DNA of 64,000 nucleotides from Chroococcus sp. FPU101 (GTDB lineage Bacteria; Cyanobacteriota; Cyanobacteriia; Cyanobacteriales; Microcystaceae), in the NCBI RefSeq assembly GCF_017312365.1, contig NZ_BLJI01000026.1, positions 1-64,000 on the forward strand, read 5' to 3'. The notes below the pieces were generated by a model that searched no databases, had not been told where the DNA came from, and saw nothing but the letters and a program-made list of their open reading frames with translations. The translations under genes and the position numbers were made by a program. Within the stretch, counting starts at the first letter, position 1. The number at the start of each line of letters is the position of its first letter. This document shows, in pieces, positions 41,244 through 50,347 of this stretch.

Positions 41244-43805
41244 ATGACACAAACAGCCCCAATGTTCAGTAAAACCGCAGTTACATTAATAGCCCCCTTA
41301 TCTGGCTATATTTATCCAATTGATCAAGTACCCGATCCCGTTTTTGCTCAAAAAATGGTCGGCGATGGCATTGCGATCGATCCTGTTAGCCAAAGTTTAC
41401 TTGCACCTTGTGATGGTGAGGTGATTCAACTCCATCCTTCACACCATGCTGTCACCCTCAAAAACCCAGAAGGTTTAGAAATTTTGATGCACATCGGTTT
41501 AGACACCGTGAAACTGAGAGGGGAAGGCTTTAACCCAAAAGTGAAAGAGGGCGATCGTGTCAAAAAAGGCGAGATACTGATCGAATTTGATGCAGATTAT
41601 CTCTCGCTTAATGCCAAAAGTCTGATCACCGTCATTGTAATTGCCAATAGTGATCAAGTCGCTCGATTTTTGCCCCGTAGTGGTAGTGTAACTGCTGGAC
41701 GCGATGCCATTCTCGAACTTAAGTTAGGGGATGTCCAAGCCGAAACCAGTAACGGAAAAGGAATTACAGTCACATCTGATCCGATCATCATCCTTAACCC
41801 AACGGGACTTCATGCCCGTCCATCGGCGGTTTTAGTCAATTTCGCCAAAAAATATAAATCAAAAGTAACCCTCAAAATGGGGGATAAAGAAGTTAATGCG
41901 CGTAGTGTCACAGGTTTGATGGCTTTACAAGTGGGCAATGGTGCAACGGTTCATCTTGTAGCAGAAGGAGAAGATGCAGAACTCGCGGTTAAAGAACTGA
42001 CTGAGGCCATTCGTTCGGGGTTAGGGGAGGAAGTCTCGGCACCTGCCCCTGCTAGTATTGTCCAGTCAGCTTTATCTGCGCCTGCCACTCCGCCACCCTA
42101 TCCCCGTTCAGAAAATCCTAATATTGTTTTAGGGGCTTCTGCTTCTCCTGGGGTTGGTGTTGGTTATATTTATGTCGTCAGACAACAAGAAATTAAAGTC
42201 ACTGAAAAAGGTGGAAACTCCAACGAAGAAAGGCGCAAACTAGAAAAAGCAATTGATCAAGCGACTCTAGAAATTGAAGCATTACGAGCTAAAGTCCACG
42301 CCCAAGGTGATCCTAGTAAGGCTGCGATCTTTGCGGCACATCATGAATTACTCGAAGATCCAGAATTGATCGATTTTTCTACCAGTGCGATCGATAAAGG
42401 TAAAAGTGCGGCTTATGCGTGGCAACAAGCTTTTACGAATCAAGCGACCATCCTATCACAACTAGATAATCAATTATTAGCAGAACGGGCGAATGATTTA
42501 CGGGATGTGGGAACTCGGGTTTTACGCATCTTAACAGGTGTGGTCGAAGTTGAAACGACCTATCCTGATAATGCGATTTTGGTGGCTGAAGATTTAACCC
42601 CTTCGGATATGGCTAATTTGGATCGCACTAAAGTCAAAGGTTTTTGTACTGTAGGGGGTGGGGCGACTTCTCACGTTTCGATCATGGCGCGTTCGATGGG
42701 CATACCTGCGATCGCGGGAACTGAACCGAGAGTCTTAGATTTAGCCGATGGTACACCTGTTATTTTAGATGGAACCAAAGGCAAACTCAAACTGAACCCC
42801 GCATCTGAAGAAATGGAACGGGTGAAAAATCTTCAACTCAGAATTGCTACAAAACGCCAAGAAGATCTAACTCATACGATGGAATACGCCCTTACCCAAG
42901 ATGGTAAACGTATCGAAGTTGTGGCTAATATTGGTAGTCAAAAAGATGCTGAAGAAGCCGTTAAACTCGGTGCTGAAGGGGTTGGACTCTTGCGAACCGA
43001 GTTTATCTTTATGGAACGGACTAAAGCTCCTACTGAAGACGAACAAACCGCCATATATTCAGGCATTGCTAAGGTTTTGGGGCCTGAACGTCCTTTAATT
43101 ATCCGTACTCTTGATGTTGGGGGTGATAAACCGATTTCTTATATGCCCATTCCCAAGGAAGAAAACCCTTATTTAGGCGAACGCGGTGTCCGAATTGGTT
43201 TTGATCGTCCTGAAATTCTACGCACTCAAATTCGAGCCATTTTACGCGCTTCTGAGGTCGGAAAAGTGTGGGTTATGTTTCCGATGATTGGACGTTTAGA
43301 AGAGATTCATATGGTCAAAAATATGATTGAAGAAGAACGTCAAAACTTAGGAGTTGCCCCCATTAAAACAGGAATCATGGTGGAAATTCCCGCCGCTGCA
43401 GTAATGGCGGATCTCTATGCCAAAGAAGTTGATTTCTTTTCGGTTGGTACAAATGACCTAACTCAATATACCCTAGCAATGGATCGCGGACACCCGAAAC
43501 TCGCCCCTTATGTCGATGGTTTGCATCCAGCGATTTTAAGACTCATTGCTCAAACCGTCAAAGGTGCCGATCAACACGGTAAATGGGTTGGTGTGTGTGG
43601 TGGCATCGGTAGCGATCCTCAAGCGATTCCGATACTAATTGGTATGGGAGTTAAGGAGTTGAGCGTCAGTATTAATAGTATTCCCACGATTAAGGCTCAG
43701 ATCCGCACTCTTAATACTGCTGACTGTCAGAAAATGGCAGAACAAGCCCTAACCGCCGAAACTGGTGCAGAAGTGCGAGAAGTTTCACCGTTATCAGAAA
43801 TTTAG
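41244..43805 (+). CDS. Fused PTS protein: EIIA(Glc)-HPr-Enzyme I
   Basis: About 853 residues from the ATG at 41244. It joins three phosphotransferase parts. EIIA(Glc) (about 5-155) has its active His in LEILMHIGLDTV. HPr (about 172-260) has the active His in NPTGLHARPSAV. Enzyme I (about 295-850) has the phospho-His in GGGATSHVSIMARS and PEP-site motifs GLLRTEFIF, LDVGGDKP and FSVGTNDLTQY. It takes phosphate from PEP and passes it along to the sugar permease encoded next. Fusions of this order occur in some bacteria (FruB/PtsA-like and NagF types). HPr lacks the Ser46-type context of Gram-positive regulation as far as can be seen. The gene is followed after 42 bp by the permease gene, so these are one operon. 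Confidence 0.93.
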   Translation: MTQTAPMFSKTAVTLIAPLSGYIYPIDQVPDPVFAQKMVGDGIAIDPVSQSLLAPCDGEVIQLHPSHHAVTLKNPEGLEILMHIGLDTVKLRGEGFNPKVKEGDRVKKGEILIEFDADYLSLNAKSLITVIVIANSDQVARFLPRSGSVTAGRDAILELKLGDVQAETSNGKGITVTSDPIIILNPTGLHARPSAVLVNFAKKYKSKVTLKMGDKEVNARSVTGLMALQVGNGATVHLVAEGEDAELAVKELTEAIRSGLGEEVSAPAPASIVQSALSAPATPPPYPRSENPNIVLGASASPGVGVGYIYVVRQQEIKVTEKGGNSNEERRKLEKAIDQATLEIEALRAKVHAQGDPSKAAIFAAHHELLEDPELIDFSTSAIDKGKSAAYAWQQAFTNQATILSQLDNQLLAERANDLRDVGTRVLRILTGVVEVETTYPDNAILVAEDLTPSDMANLDRTKVKGFCTVGGGATSHVSIMARSMGIPAIAGTEPRVLDLADGTPVILDGTKGKLKLNPASEEMERVKNLQLRIATKRQEDLTHTMEYALTQDGKRIEVVANIGSQKDAEEAVKLGAEGVGLLRTEFIFMERTKAPTEDEQTAIYSGIAKVLGPERPLIIRTLDVGGDKPISYMPIPKEENPYLGERGVRIGFDRPEILRTQIRAILRASEVGKVWVMFPMIGRLEEIHMVKNMIEEERQNLGVAPIKTGIMVEIPAAAVMADLYAKEVDFFSVGTNDLTQYTLAMDRGHPKLAPYVDGLHPAILRLIAQTVKGADQHGKWVGVCGGIGSDPQAIPILIGMGVKELSVSINSIPTIKAQIRTLNTADCQKMAEQALTAETGAEVREVSPLSEI

Positions 43806-43847
43806 ATTTTTGTATCAATCAATACAACATAAAAAAAATTATCTGCT

Positions 43848-45779
43848 ATGTTCAAAAACGCTTTTGCTTTGCTACAAAAGATGGGTAAAGCCTTAATGCT
43901 TCCCGTCTCCGTCTTGCCGATCGCGGGTCTACTCCTTGGACTCGGTAGCGCAAGACTGATCGAACTACAACAAATCAAAGATGGTGTCATTAATAGCCCC
44001 AGATTTTGGTTTATTCCCGAACAATTAGCCCAGATCATGAGAGCTTCTGGGGATGCCGTTTTCGCTAACCTACCGATCATTTTTGCGATTGCGGTAGCTA
44101 TCGGTTACACCAATAATGATGGGGTCTCGGCAGTAGCGGCAATCGTTGGATTTGCTATTTTTCTCGCGTCGATGGGAATGGCAGCCGTTCACCTGTTTGG
44201 TGTACCTCCCTTTGTCAATTGTGATGCAAACGCCTTAAATGCTGTTGCTCAAAACCTGAATCTTCCACCTGACGGAGTGATTAATGCTTGTCCAGAAAGT
44301 TCTCTTAAACTCGTATTAGGCATTCCAACCCTTGATACGGGGGTATTTGGTGGCTTAATTGTCGGTTGCTTGGCTGCTTATATGTTTCTCAAGTTTTTCC
44401 GCATTCAGTTACCGCAATATCTTGGCTTTTTTGCGGGTAAGCGTTCCGTTCCCATTCTTACAGGCCTAGTCTGTATTTTACTAGGGATTGTGATGGCGGT
44501 GATCTGGCCACCGATTGGCAATGTGATTAATAGTGCAGCAAACGCAGCAGCAGACGGGGGGAATGTTCCGCTTACTGCTTTTATCTATGGTTTTGTAGAA
44601 CGATTACTCCTACCGTTTGGTTTACATCATATTTGGAACGTACCCTTTTTCTTCCAAATCGGCTCATTTACCAATCCCGTGACAGGAGAAATAGTCAGGG
44701 GTGATATCGCCCGCTTTTTCGCTGGAGACCAAACCGCAGGCATTTTAGGGGGTGCGTATTGGTTTAAGATGTTTGGTTTACCCGCAGCAGCGATCGCTAT
44801 CTGGCATTCAGCCAAACCTAAAAACCGAAAAGTAACTGGCGGGATCATGCTATCGGCTGCTTTTACCTCGTTTCTGACAGGAATCACGGAACCGATTGAA
44901 TTTTCCTTTATGTTCGTTGCGCCTGCTTTGTATGGAATTCATGCACTGATGGCAGGTTTTGCGGACTGGTTATTTGCTACCCTTGGCGGACGGATGGGTT
45001 TTACTTTCTCTCAAGGAGGAATTGACTTTTTACTGTTTAACAGTTTGGGGACAAAAACTTGGTTAATTCCCGCAGGTGCGCCGTTTTTTGCAGCACTGTA
45101 TTACTTTACGTTTAAATATGCAATTAAATACTTTGACTTCAAAACCCCTGGGCGAGAAGACGAAGATACAGCCGCCGTCGGAGTGGAAGAAGGCGACTAC
45201 GGGATGTCAAAAGCGTTGGTTAGAGCGTTTGGAGGTCGTCATAATATCGCTAGTATAGATGCTTGTATCACTCGTATGCGGATGACAGTCAATGATATGA
45301 GCAAAGTTAATGTTGATCGTCTTAAAGCACTTGGCGCATCGGGTGTATTACAAGTCGGAAACAGCGCACAAGCGATCTTTGGCCCCCGTTCGGAAAACCT
45401 CAAAACCGATATGATAGAGTATCTCAAAGTCGCAGGGCCCGAAGCTGATGTCGCCGACTTACCCACGACACCCACCGCCACAGCAGAAGTTGCAGCTACC
45501 ATAATCGAAGCAAAACCCCTAAAAGCAGAAGAATTAGCTCATGTTAGCGAGATGATTAACGCTTTAGGTGGTAAGAATAATATCCGTAAGGTTGATTCAG
45601 CCGCCGTCACCCGTTTACGTTTAGAAGTAGGCGATCAAGAATTAGTCAATGAAGATGCTCTACGCAAGGCGGGAGTTAAAGGGATTATGCCTTTATCTGA
45701 TTCCGTCGTCCATTTATTAGTTGGGTTGAATGCCGAACAATACGAGAAGGAAATGAAGACGCAATTAGCGCGTAGTTAA
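43848..45779 (+). CDS. PTS permease EIIC-EIIB (glucose/N-acetylglucosamine type) with a second, degenerate EIIB
   Basis: This 643-residue protein has an EIIC membrane domain (about 1-405, ten or so helices, signature FLTGITEPIEFSF) that binds and moves the sugar. EIIB follows (about 450-530), with its phospho-Cys at 473 in DACITRMRM. A second EIIB-like domain (about 560-643) keeps the fold-marking TRLRLE and GVLQVG/GIMPL segments but has Ala586 where the Cys should be, so it cannot carry phosphate. The Glc/GlcNAc subfamily is the best match. The substrate cannot be chosen from sequence, since no nag or glk gene is adjacent. The 3' end is repeated at 47081-47131. Confidence 0.92.
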   Translation: MFKNAFALLQKMGKALMLPVSVLPIAGLLLGLGSARLIELQQIKDGVINSPRFWFIPEQLAQIMRASGDAVFANLPIIFAIAVAIGYTNNDGVSAVAAIVGFAIFLASMGMAAVHLFGVPPFVNCDANALNAVAQNLNLPPDGVINACPESSLKLVLGIPTLDTGVFGGLIVGCLAAYMFLKFFRIQLPQYLGFFAGKRSVPILTGLVCILLGIVMAVIWPPIGNVINSAANAAADGGNVPLTAFIYGFVERLLLPFGLHHIWNVPFFFQIGSFTNPVTGEIVRGDIARFFAGDQTAGILGGAYWFKMFGLPAAAIAIWHSAKPKNRKVTGGIMLSAAFTSFLTGITEPIEFSFMFVAPALYGIHALMAGFADWLFATLGGRMGFTFSQGGIDFLLFNSLGTKTWLIPAGAPFFAALYYFTFKYAIKYFDFKTPGREDEDTAAVGVEEGDYGMSKALVRAFGGRHNIASIDACITRMRMTVNDMSKVNVDRLKALGASGVLQVGNSAQAIFGPRSENLKTDMIEYLKVAGPEADVADLPTTPTATAEVAATIIEAKPLKAEELAHVSEMINALGGKNNIRKVDSAAVTRLRLEVGDQELVNEDALRKAGVKGIMPLSDSVVHLLVGLNAEQYEKEMKTQLARS

Positions 45780-45844
45780 CCTAATCATATGGGGTAGGTA
45801 TTCTACCCCTTTTTTTAAGATAAATTGACCACCGCTAATTTTTA
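45729..45844. repeat. Copy A of a 116-bp direct duplication
   Basis: It contains the last 17 codons of the PTS permease, its terminator and what matches the end of the methyltransferase at 47.2 kb in reverse. Compared with copy B the first 35 bases are identical, and overall there are about 15 substitutions and one 2-base indel by eye. Confidence 0.9.
45791..45817 (+). terminator. Intrinsic terminator of the PTS operon
   Basis: GGGGTAG-GTATT-CTACCCC followed by seven or more T residues. Perfect 7-bp stem. The same site in copy B (47142-47168) has lost half of its pairing. Confidence 0.85.
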
Positions 45845-46112
45845 TGAGATTTATATTGCTTTATTTTGCATTACGATATTCACTAATTGTTACACTCCTT
45901 AGCTATTCATGCAAAAGAGCCACTATTACTTAATATATATTGCAAAAAAATTATTCTTAGTCTATAATTGTTTAAAAATTTTTGGTTAAATGAAAAACAA
46001 ATGGAAAAAATTGCTCAGATTTTTAACATTGTAATTGTTAAGTAATTATTCAATTTATTGAGCTAAGAACCTATTAAATTACTTTTGCAAAAATTCAATA
46101 TTTAATATCTAC
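45845..46112. other. AT-rich leader of the sulfotransferase-like gene
   Basis: Very AT-rich, no ORF of credible size, no recognised RNA. It begins precisely where copy A of the duplication ends. Confidence 0.45.
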
Positions 46113-47000
46113 ATGAAAATTGTCAAAAAATTAAAAATATTGCCAACACTTGAGCAAGTATTAGTTACCCCAGTCATTCACAAAATATATTCAGAAAAAT
46201 TACTCAGCCATCAGCTAATATTTTGTATAAACTCTGGAAGAGCAGGTTCAAATTATTTAGCAGAACTGTTAGGAACAACAGAAGAAATCATAAGTTATCA
46301 TGAACCTGATCCAGCAATGAATGGTAGTTACCTTTCTTTGATTAATCAATATGATTACAATTACTCATTTAAAAAGAGAAGAATCAAAAGCCAATCTATT
46401 AAAAATATCCTTTTAAAACTTCCAAAAGACAAAATTTATTGTGAGACTAACCATATGTTTATTAAAACCTTTTTTGATGTTGTAATTCATGACTTTAAGA
46501 ATATAGAAGTTATTATCTTACGCAGACGTTTAGCATCGGTACTAAAAAGCTTTATTGAACTTGGATACTTTTCGAGCAAAAATCCTAATTGGTCTGGATG
46601 GATGTCTAGTCCAAATGCAGTAACTTCTGCTATTTCTTGTATTGCAAGTGACCAAAATTTAGATCAATATGATCTTTGTATTGCTTATCTTATCGATATT
46701 GAAGCAAGAGCAATTCGTTTTCAAAAAACTTATTCATGGCTGAAAATTCATGAAGTTCGCTTAGAAAGCTTAATTGAGTTTTCAAATATTCAAGAATTAT
46801 GCAAACAATTAAAAGTGACTCCTACTGAAAAAACTGAAAATATGTACAAAGTAAAAATAAATCAACGTTCTTCAGCAAAGCTTAAATACGGTACTCAACA
46901 GGTTGGTATTGACTATTGTCAACAACGTATAAAGCAATATATTGACAAAGCGACTCAAAAAGGTATTGTTATTCCTTCTTTGCCTTTTATTCTTGAGTAA
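46113..47000 (+). CDS. Sulfotransferase-family protein
   Basis: A 295-residue protein. The N-terminal INSGRAGSNYLAELLGT (about residues 35-51) resembles the 5'-phosphosulfate-binding P-loop of PAPS-dependent sulfotransferases. A later region, VIILRRRLASVLKSFIELGY (about 134-153), matches the 3'-phosphate-binding segment with its Arg and Ser. It would move a sulfo group from PAPS to a sugar or other acceptor, and cyanobacterial surface glycans are often sulfated. It is very AT-rich and flanked by the duplicated PTS 3' end on both sides, a sign of insertion. Other P-loop folds are possible. Confidence 0.65.
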   Translation: MKIVKKLKILPTLEQVLVTPVIHKIYSEKLLSHQLIFCINSGRAGSNYLAELLGTTEEIISYHEPDPAMNGSYLSLINQYDYNYSFKKRRIKSQSIKNILLKLPKDKIYCETNHMFIKTFFDVVIHDFKNIEVIILRRRLASVLKSFIELGYFSSKNPNWSGWMSSPNAVTSAISCIASDQNLDQYDLCIAYLIDIEARAIRFQKTYSWLKIHEVRLESLIEFSNIQELCKQLKVTPTEKTENMYKVKINQRSSAKLKYGTQQVGIDYCQQRIKQYIDKATQKGIVIPSLPFILE

Positions 47001-47080
47001 CTCAACAATTTTTATCATTCAAATGAAAAGTTTTATAGCCTTTTGTAACTAAATTTAAACTGATGGTAAAAGCCGTCAGG

Positions 47081-47198
47081 AATGCCGAACAATACGAGAA
47101 GGAAATGAAGACGCAGTTAGGTAGGACTTAACTTAAGCATACGGGGTGGACTATCTACCCCTGTTTTTTTAAGATAAATTGATCACCGCTAATTTTTA
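47081..47198. repeat. Copy B of the direct duplication
   Basis: It repeats the PTS permease C-terminal codons in the original reading frame down to a stop codon (NAEQYEKEMKTQL then GRT), a weakened terminator hairpin, and the true 3' end of the leftward methyltransferase gene. No PTS sequence precedes it, so this is a fragment of about 17 codons and not an expressed gene. Confidence 0.9.
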
Positions 47199-47718
47199 CT
47201 AGCTTAACTCCCCCTTGAGCAATAAACTCATTTACTGCTTTTGTGACACCACCTTGCCACCATCCTCCTTTACCATAATCATCACCTGTAATGAAACCAC
47301 CTTTTTTGACCTTATCGTAGTATAGTTCTAAATCTTGTTTGACAAATTCGTATAAGTGATTACCATCTATGTAAATCCAGTCAAAATAGTTATCTTCAAA
47401 TTGACTGTAGATTTCATTTGAATATTCTCGATGAATTACCACTTGACCTAGATTAATCTCCTTAGCAAATTGGTTGACTACATTCTCATATTTTTGCTCT
47501 AGCAGTAATTGTCCTCCACTTAGTTGTCCGTAACACGCTTTTTGATACATTTTATCTTCCTGATATTGCCAAGGATCAATCAAATGTAATTTTAAGGGTT
47601 GAGTAATTTGAAGAATTTTTTGAGAATATTCTCCTTTATATACTCCAATTTCAGCACATATAGCCTTTTTTTGCATTCTTTTTAAAAGATACTTTCTTGG
47701 CTCTTTGTCTTGAAACAA
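47155..47718 (-). CDS. Class I SAM-dependent methyltransferase (Methyltransf_24-like)
   Basis: A 187-residue Rossmann methyltransferase. AICAEIGVYKGEYSQKIL is SAM motif I, LHLIDPW is the acidic strand end, and FDWIYIDGNHLYEFVKQD is the family signature. GGFITGDDYGKGGWWQGG follows. It is related to the protein at 10.4 kb (same motifs, 57 residues shorter) and probably acts on a sugar or glycan. Its last codons lie inside copy B of the duplication. Alternative upstream starts are limited by the AT-rich leader. Confidence 0.78.
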   Translation of the reverse strand: MFQDKEPRKYLLKRMQKKAICAEIGVYKGEYSQKILQITQPLKLHLIDPWQYQEDKMYQKACYGQLSGGQLLLEQKYENVVNQFAKEINLGQVVIHREYSNEIYSQFEDNYFDWIYIDGNHLYEFVKQDLELYYDKVKKGGFITGDDYGKGGWWQGGVTKAVNEFIAQGGVKLVKISGDQFILKKQG

Positions 47719-47842
47719 GTTACGAATTTTTTGATAACTTGGAAGTTCTTTAAGTAGCTGTTTTATCTAACTTCAATGAACAATATAAATTTGACTTTAT
47801 TCTAACTCGCTTACTTTATAATCAATTGATCTTTACTTAACT

Positions 47843-50338
47843 TTACAACCAATTACCGACTAGAACATAAGGAGCCCAATAACGCGGATGTTGATAGTGA
47901 GAATTGGATAAAATGTTTAATTGTGCTGTCCGAAGAGCTTCTGCTTTGGTAATTTTTGGATTAATTAATTGTTGATAAAATTGACTCATCATTAAGGTAC
48001 TTGTTTCGTCATCAAGGTTCCACAAAGAGGCTAAGGTACTTCTTGCACCCGCTTTAACTGCCACTCCCGCTAATCCTAATGCAGCGCGTTTATCTCCTGT
48101 CGCGGTTTCACAAGCACTTAAAACTAATAGTTCAATTGCTTTTGATTGTAATAATTCTCCTTGTCGTAAAAGTGTATCTAATTCATTAACTGTAATCGGA
48201 CGATCATAAGCTAAGATAAAGGTTTGAGCCGCTTTAGAACTAAATTGACCGTGTGTGGCTAAATGAACGATCGGAAAAGAAATTTGCTCGATTGCTTGTT
48301 GTAAATTAGGTTCGGTAAAATCTTGATTGAGTAAGACTCTACTTTTAATCACGGATTGAATTTGTTTTACTTCTTGTTCGACAAAACTAAGTGGAATAAA
48401 ACCATGACGAGATTCACTTAAACCTGCTGTTAGGGCGGTTAATTCTCCTCTTTCTAAGGGTTTAGGATCGATTAATTGTAAACCAGGAGTTAGAGCGATC
48501 GCATATTTTTCAATCAGATAATTTTTACCATCATACAAAGCTGACATCGGAATATTTCTAAGAACACCATCTAAAATAAAAACTAATGTTTGACTTTGAT
48601 TTTGGGCTAATTCTGTTGTAAACGGTTCGAGTAGCCATTGATAAACTTGAGTCGAAAGGGTTTGTACTTCTCGCAAGGTATAGGGTTTAGTCAGAGAAAA
48701 ACGCAACTTTTCTAACAAGGTTTCAACTTCCGTTTGTGAAATATTAGTGGTATGACGTAATAAGGGTTGATTGGGTAATGCAACAATGACTTCAAGGCGA
48801 TTACTTAATAAAATAGGATAAATAATCGCTGCATTTTGATCGAGTTTGTCGATTTGAACAGGTTGCGTATTTAAACAAGCATCTTGAAAAAAATTGTCTA
48901 ATTCTGCAAGTTGCAATGCTTCGATGGTTTCTCTTGCTTGTTTTAAATCTAATTGTGTTGCATCGGGTTGTAACAGTAAATCAACTAATTCTCGATAAAC
49001 GGGTTCTACTTGATCCCTAAAGTCATATTGAACTTCGGAACTAATGGCTACTAAATCACTTCTGAGGGATTTTAAAGTATTGACAGACTGGGTATAAGCA
49101 ACGATTGCATCTTCTATATTACCCTGTTGTTTTAAGATTCTTCCGAGTTGCCATTGCCATAAATAACTTAAATTTCCTGCATTAATACTTTGTGAAATCA
49201 ATAAGGCTTGTTCCGTTAAAGTTCTGGCTTCTGTATATTTTTGTTGTGATTCATAAACCTGACCTAAATACCCCAATCCATATGATTCAGACCGTTTATC
49301 ACCAATTTCTCTAGCTTGTTGTATCGAATCTGCTAAACTTTTTACAACACTTGTAGTTGATATATTATTTTTAATTTTATTTAATTCAATTAAACTTAAA
49401 TTAAATTGGATTTGATGAAAAATTGTCGTTTGGCTAATGGGTAATTGAGCTAATATTGCTTGTATTTGAGAAATTAAGTTACTTGCTTCTGTTCCCTTGT
49501 TTTGTTCAATATATAAATTAAATTGATTGAGTAAAGCTTGTACTTGTGTTTCGGATGATGGAGTTTTAATAGCCTGTTGATAATAGGATAGAGCCTCAGT
49601 AATATTTCCTTGTTGTCTAGCTGTATTTCCTAAGCTTAAAAGACTATTTCCTATTTCTTGAATAGCATTTAATTTTTCAGCAACAGATAAACTTTGTTGT
49701 AAAGTTGTTTTAGACAATTCTAATTGTCCAATTTTGCGCCAGACTTCACCTAAACTTTGTAATGCTCTACTTTTGATTAAGCTATTAGGTTCGTTTTCTA
49801 AATCGATTTGTAATTGAGTTAACTTGCGAGTAGCTTGAGCATATAAACCTAATGATTGTAAGGCTTGAGCTTGATTGATTTGACCTTGAGTTGTATTAGG
49901 AATATCACCAAGATTTTGATAAATTTCCGTTGCTTGTTGCCACGAGTCTAAGGCTAATTCGGCTTGACCTAAAGCAAGTTGATTTTGTCCTTGTACATCT
50001 AATATTTGTGCAGTTAATTGTTGTCTTTCGGAGTTATTTGGTAAAGTATCGAGGATGTTACGACTGTCGGTTAAAGCTTGCTCAGATAATGACCAGTTTC
50101 CAAGTTTTTGATAAACTAAAGCTATATTTCTTAAAGCCAAAATCTGACCAATTTTATCATCATTGTTTTGATACTTTTGAATTAATTCTTGAAGGATCAA
50201 GATTGATTCGCTATATTGTCCATTTTGATACAGTTTTTGAGCTTGTTGTTCCAGTTCTGGGGAGGCTAAAAGGATATTACTAAAAATGGTGAAAGTTAAG
50301 ACAAGTAAAAATAAACTGAGATAAATAATTTTTTTCAT
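47843..50338 (-). CDS. Secreted TPR protein with C-terminal CHAT protease domain
   Basis: An 831-residue protein with a signal peptide (residues 1-26, ending LLASPE). About ten TPR repeats run to residue 430, followed by a CHAT domain from about 530. The caspase-like dyad is visible: His in HLATHGQFSS and Cys in LLVLSACETATG, with GVAVKAGARSTLASLWNLDD after it. CHAT proteases cleave partner proteins, and some are activated through their TPRs. It follows the TpsB gene by only 9 bp, so the two form one transcript. Export to the periplasm or lumen is predicted, which sets it apart from cytosolic CHAT effectors such as those of type III-E CRISPR. Confidence 0.88.
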   Translation of the reverse strand: MKKIIYLSLFLLVLTFTIFSNILLASPELEQQAQKLYQNGQYSESILILQELIQKYQNNDDKIGQILALRNIALVYQKLGNWSLSEQALTDSRNILDTLPNNSERQQLTAQILDVQGQNQLALGQAELALDSWQQATEIYQNLGDIPNTTQGQINQAQALQSLGLYAQATRKLTQLQIDLENEPNSLIKSRALQSLGEVWRKIGQLELSKTTLQQSLSVAEKLNAIQEIGNSLLSLGNTARQQGNITEALSYYQQAIKTPSSETQVQALLNQFNLYIEQNKGTEASNLISQIQAILAQLPISQTTIFHQIQFNLSLIELNKIKNNISTTSVVKSLADSIQQAREIGDKRSESYGLGYLGQVYESQQKYTEARTLTEQALLISQSINAGNLSYLWQWQLGRILKQQGNIEDAIVAYTQSVNTLKSLRSDLVAISSEVQYDFRDQVEPVYRELVDLLLQPDATQLDLKQARETIEALQLAELDNFFQDACLNTQPVQIDKLDQNAAIIYPILLSNRLEVIVALPNQPLLRHTTNISQTEVETLLEKLRFSLTKPYTLREVQTLSTQVYQWLLEPFTTELAQNQSQTLVFILDGVLRNIPMSALYDGKNYLIEKYAIALTPGLQLIDPKPLERGELTALTAGLSESRHGFIPLSFVEQEVKQIQSVIKSRVLLNQDFTEPNLQQAIEQISFPIVHLATHGQFSSKAAQTFILAYDRPITVNELDTLLRQGELLQSKAIELLVLSACETATGDKRAALGLAGVAVKAGARSTLASLWNLDDETSTLMMSQFYQQLINPKITKAEALRTAQLNILSNSHYQHPRYWAPYVLVGNWL

Positions 50339-50347
50339 AATGTTTTG

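Noticed and set aside
45841-45930. 29-codon ORF directly after copy A of the duplication
   Set aside because: Too short, no ribosome binding site, AT-biased codons.
47843-50338. CHAT protein as a CRISPR-type effector (Craspase-like)
   Set aside because: It has a signal peptide, is in operon with TpsB, and no Cas gene is in the window.
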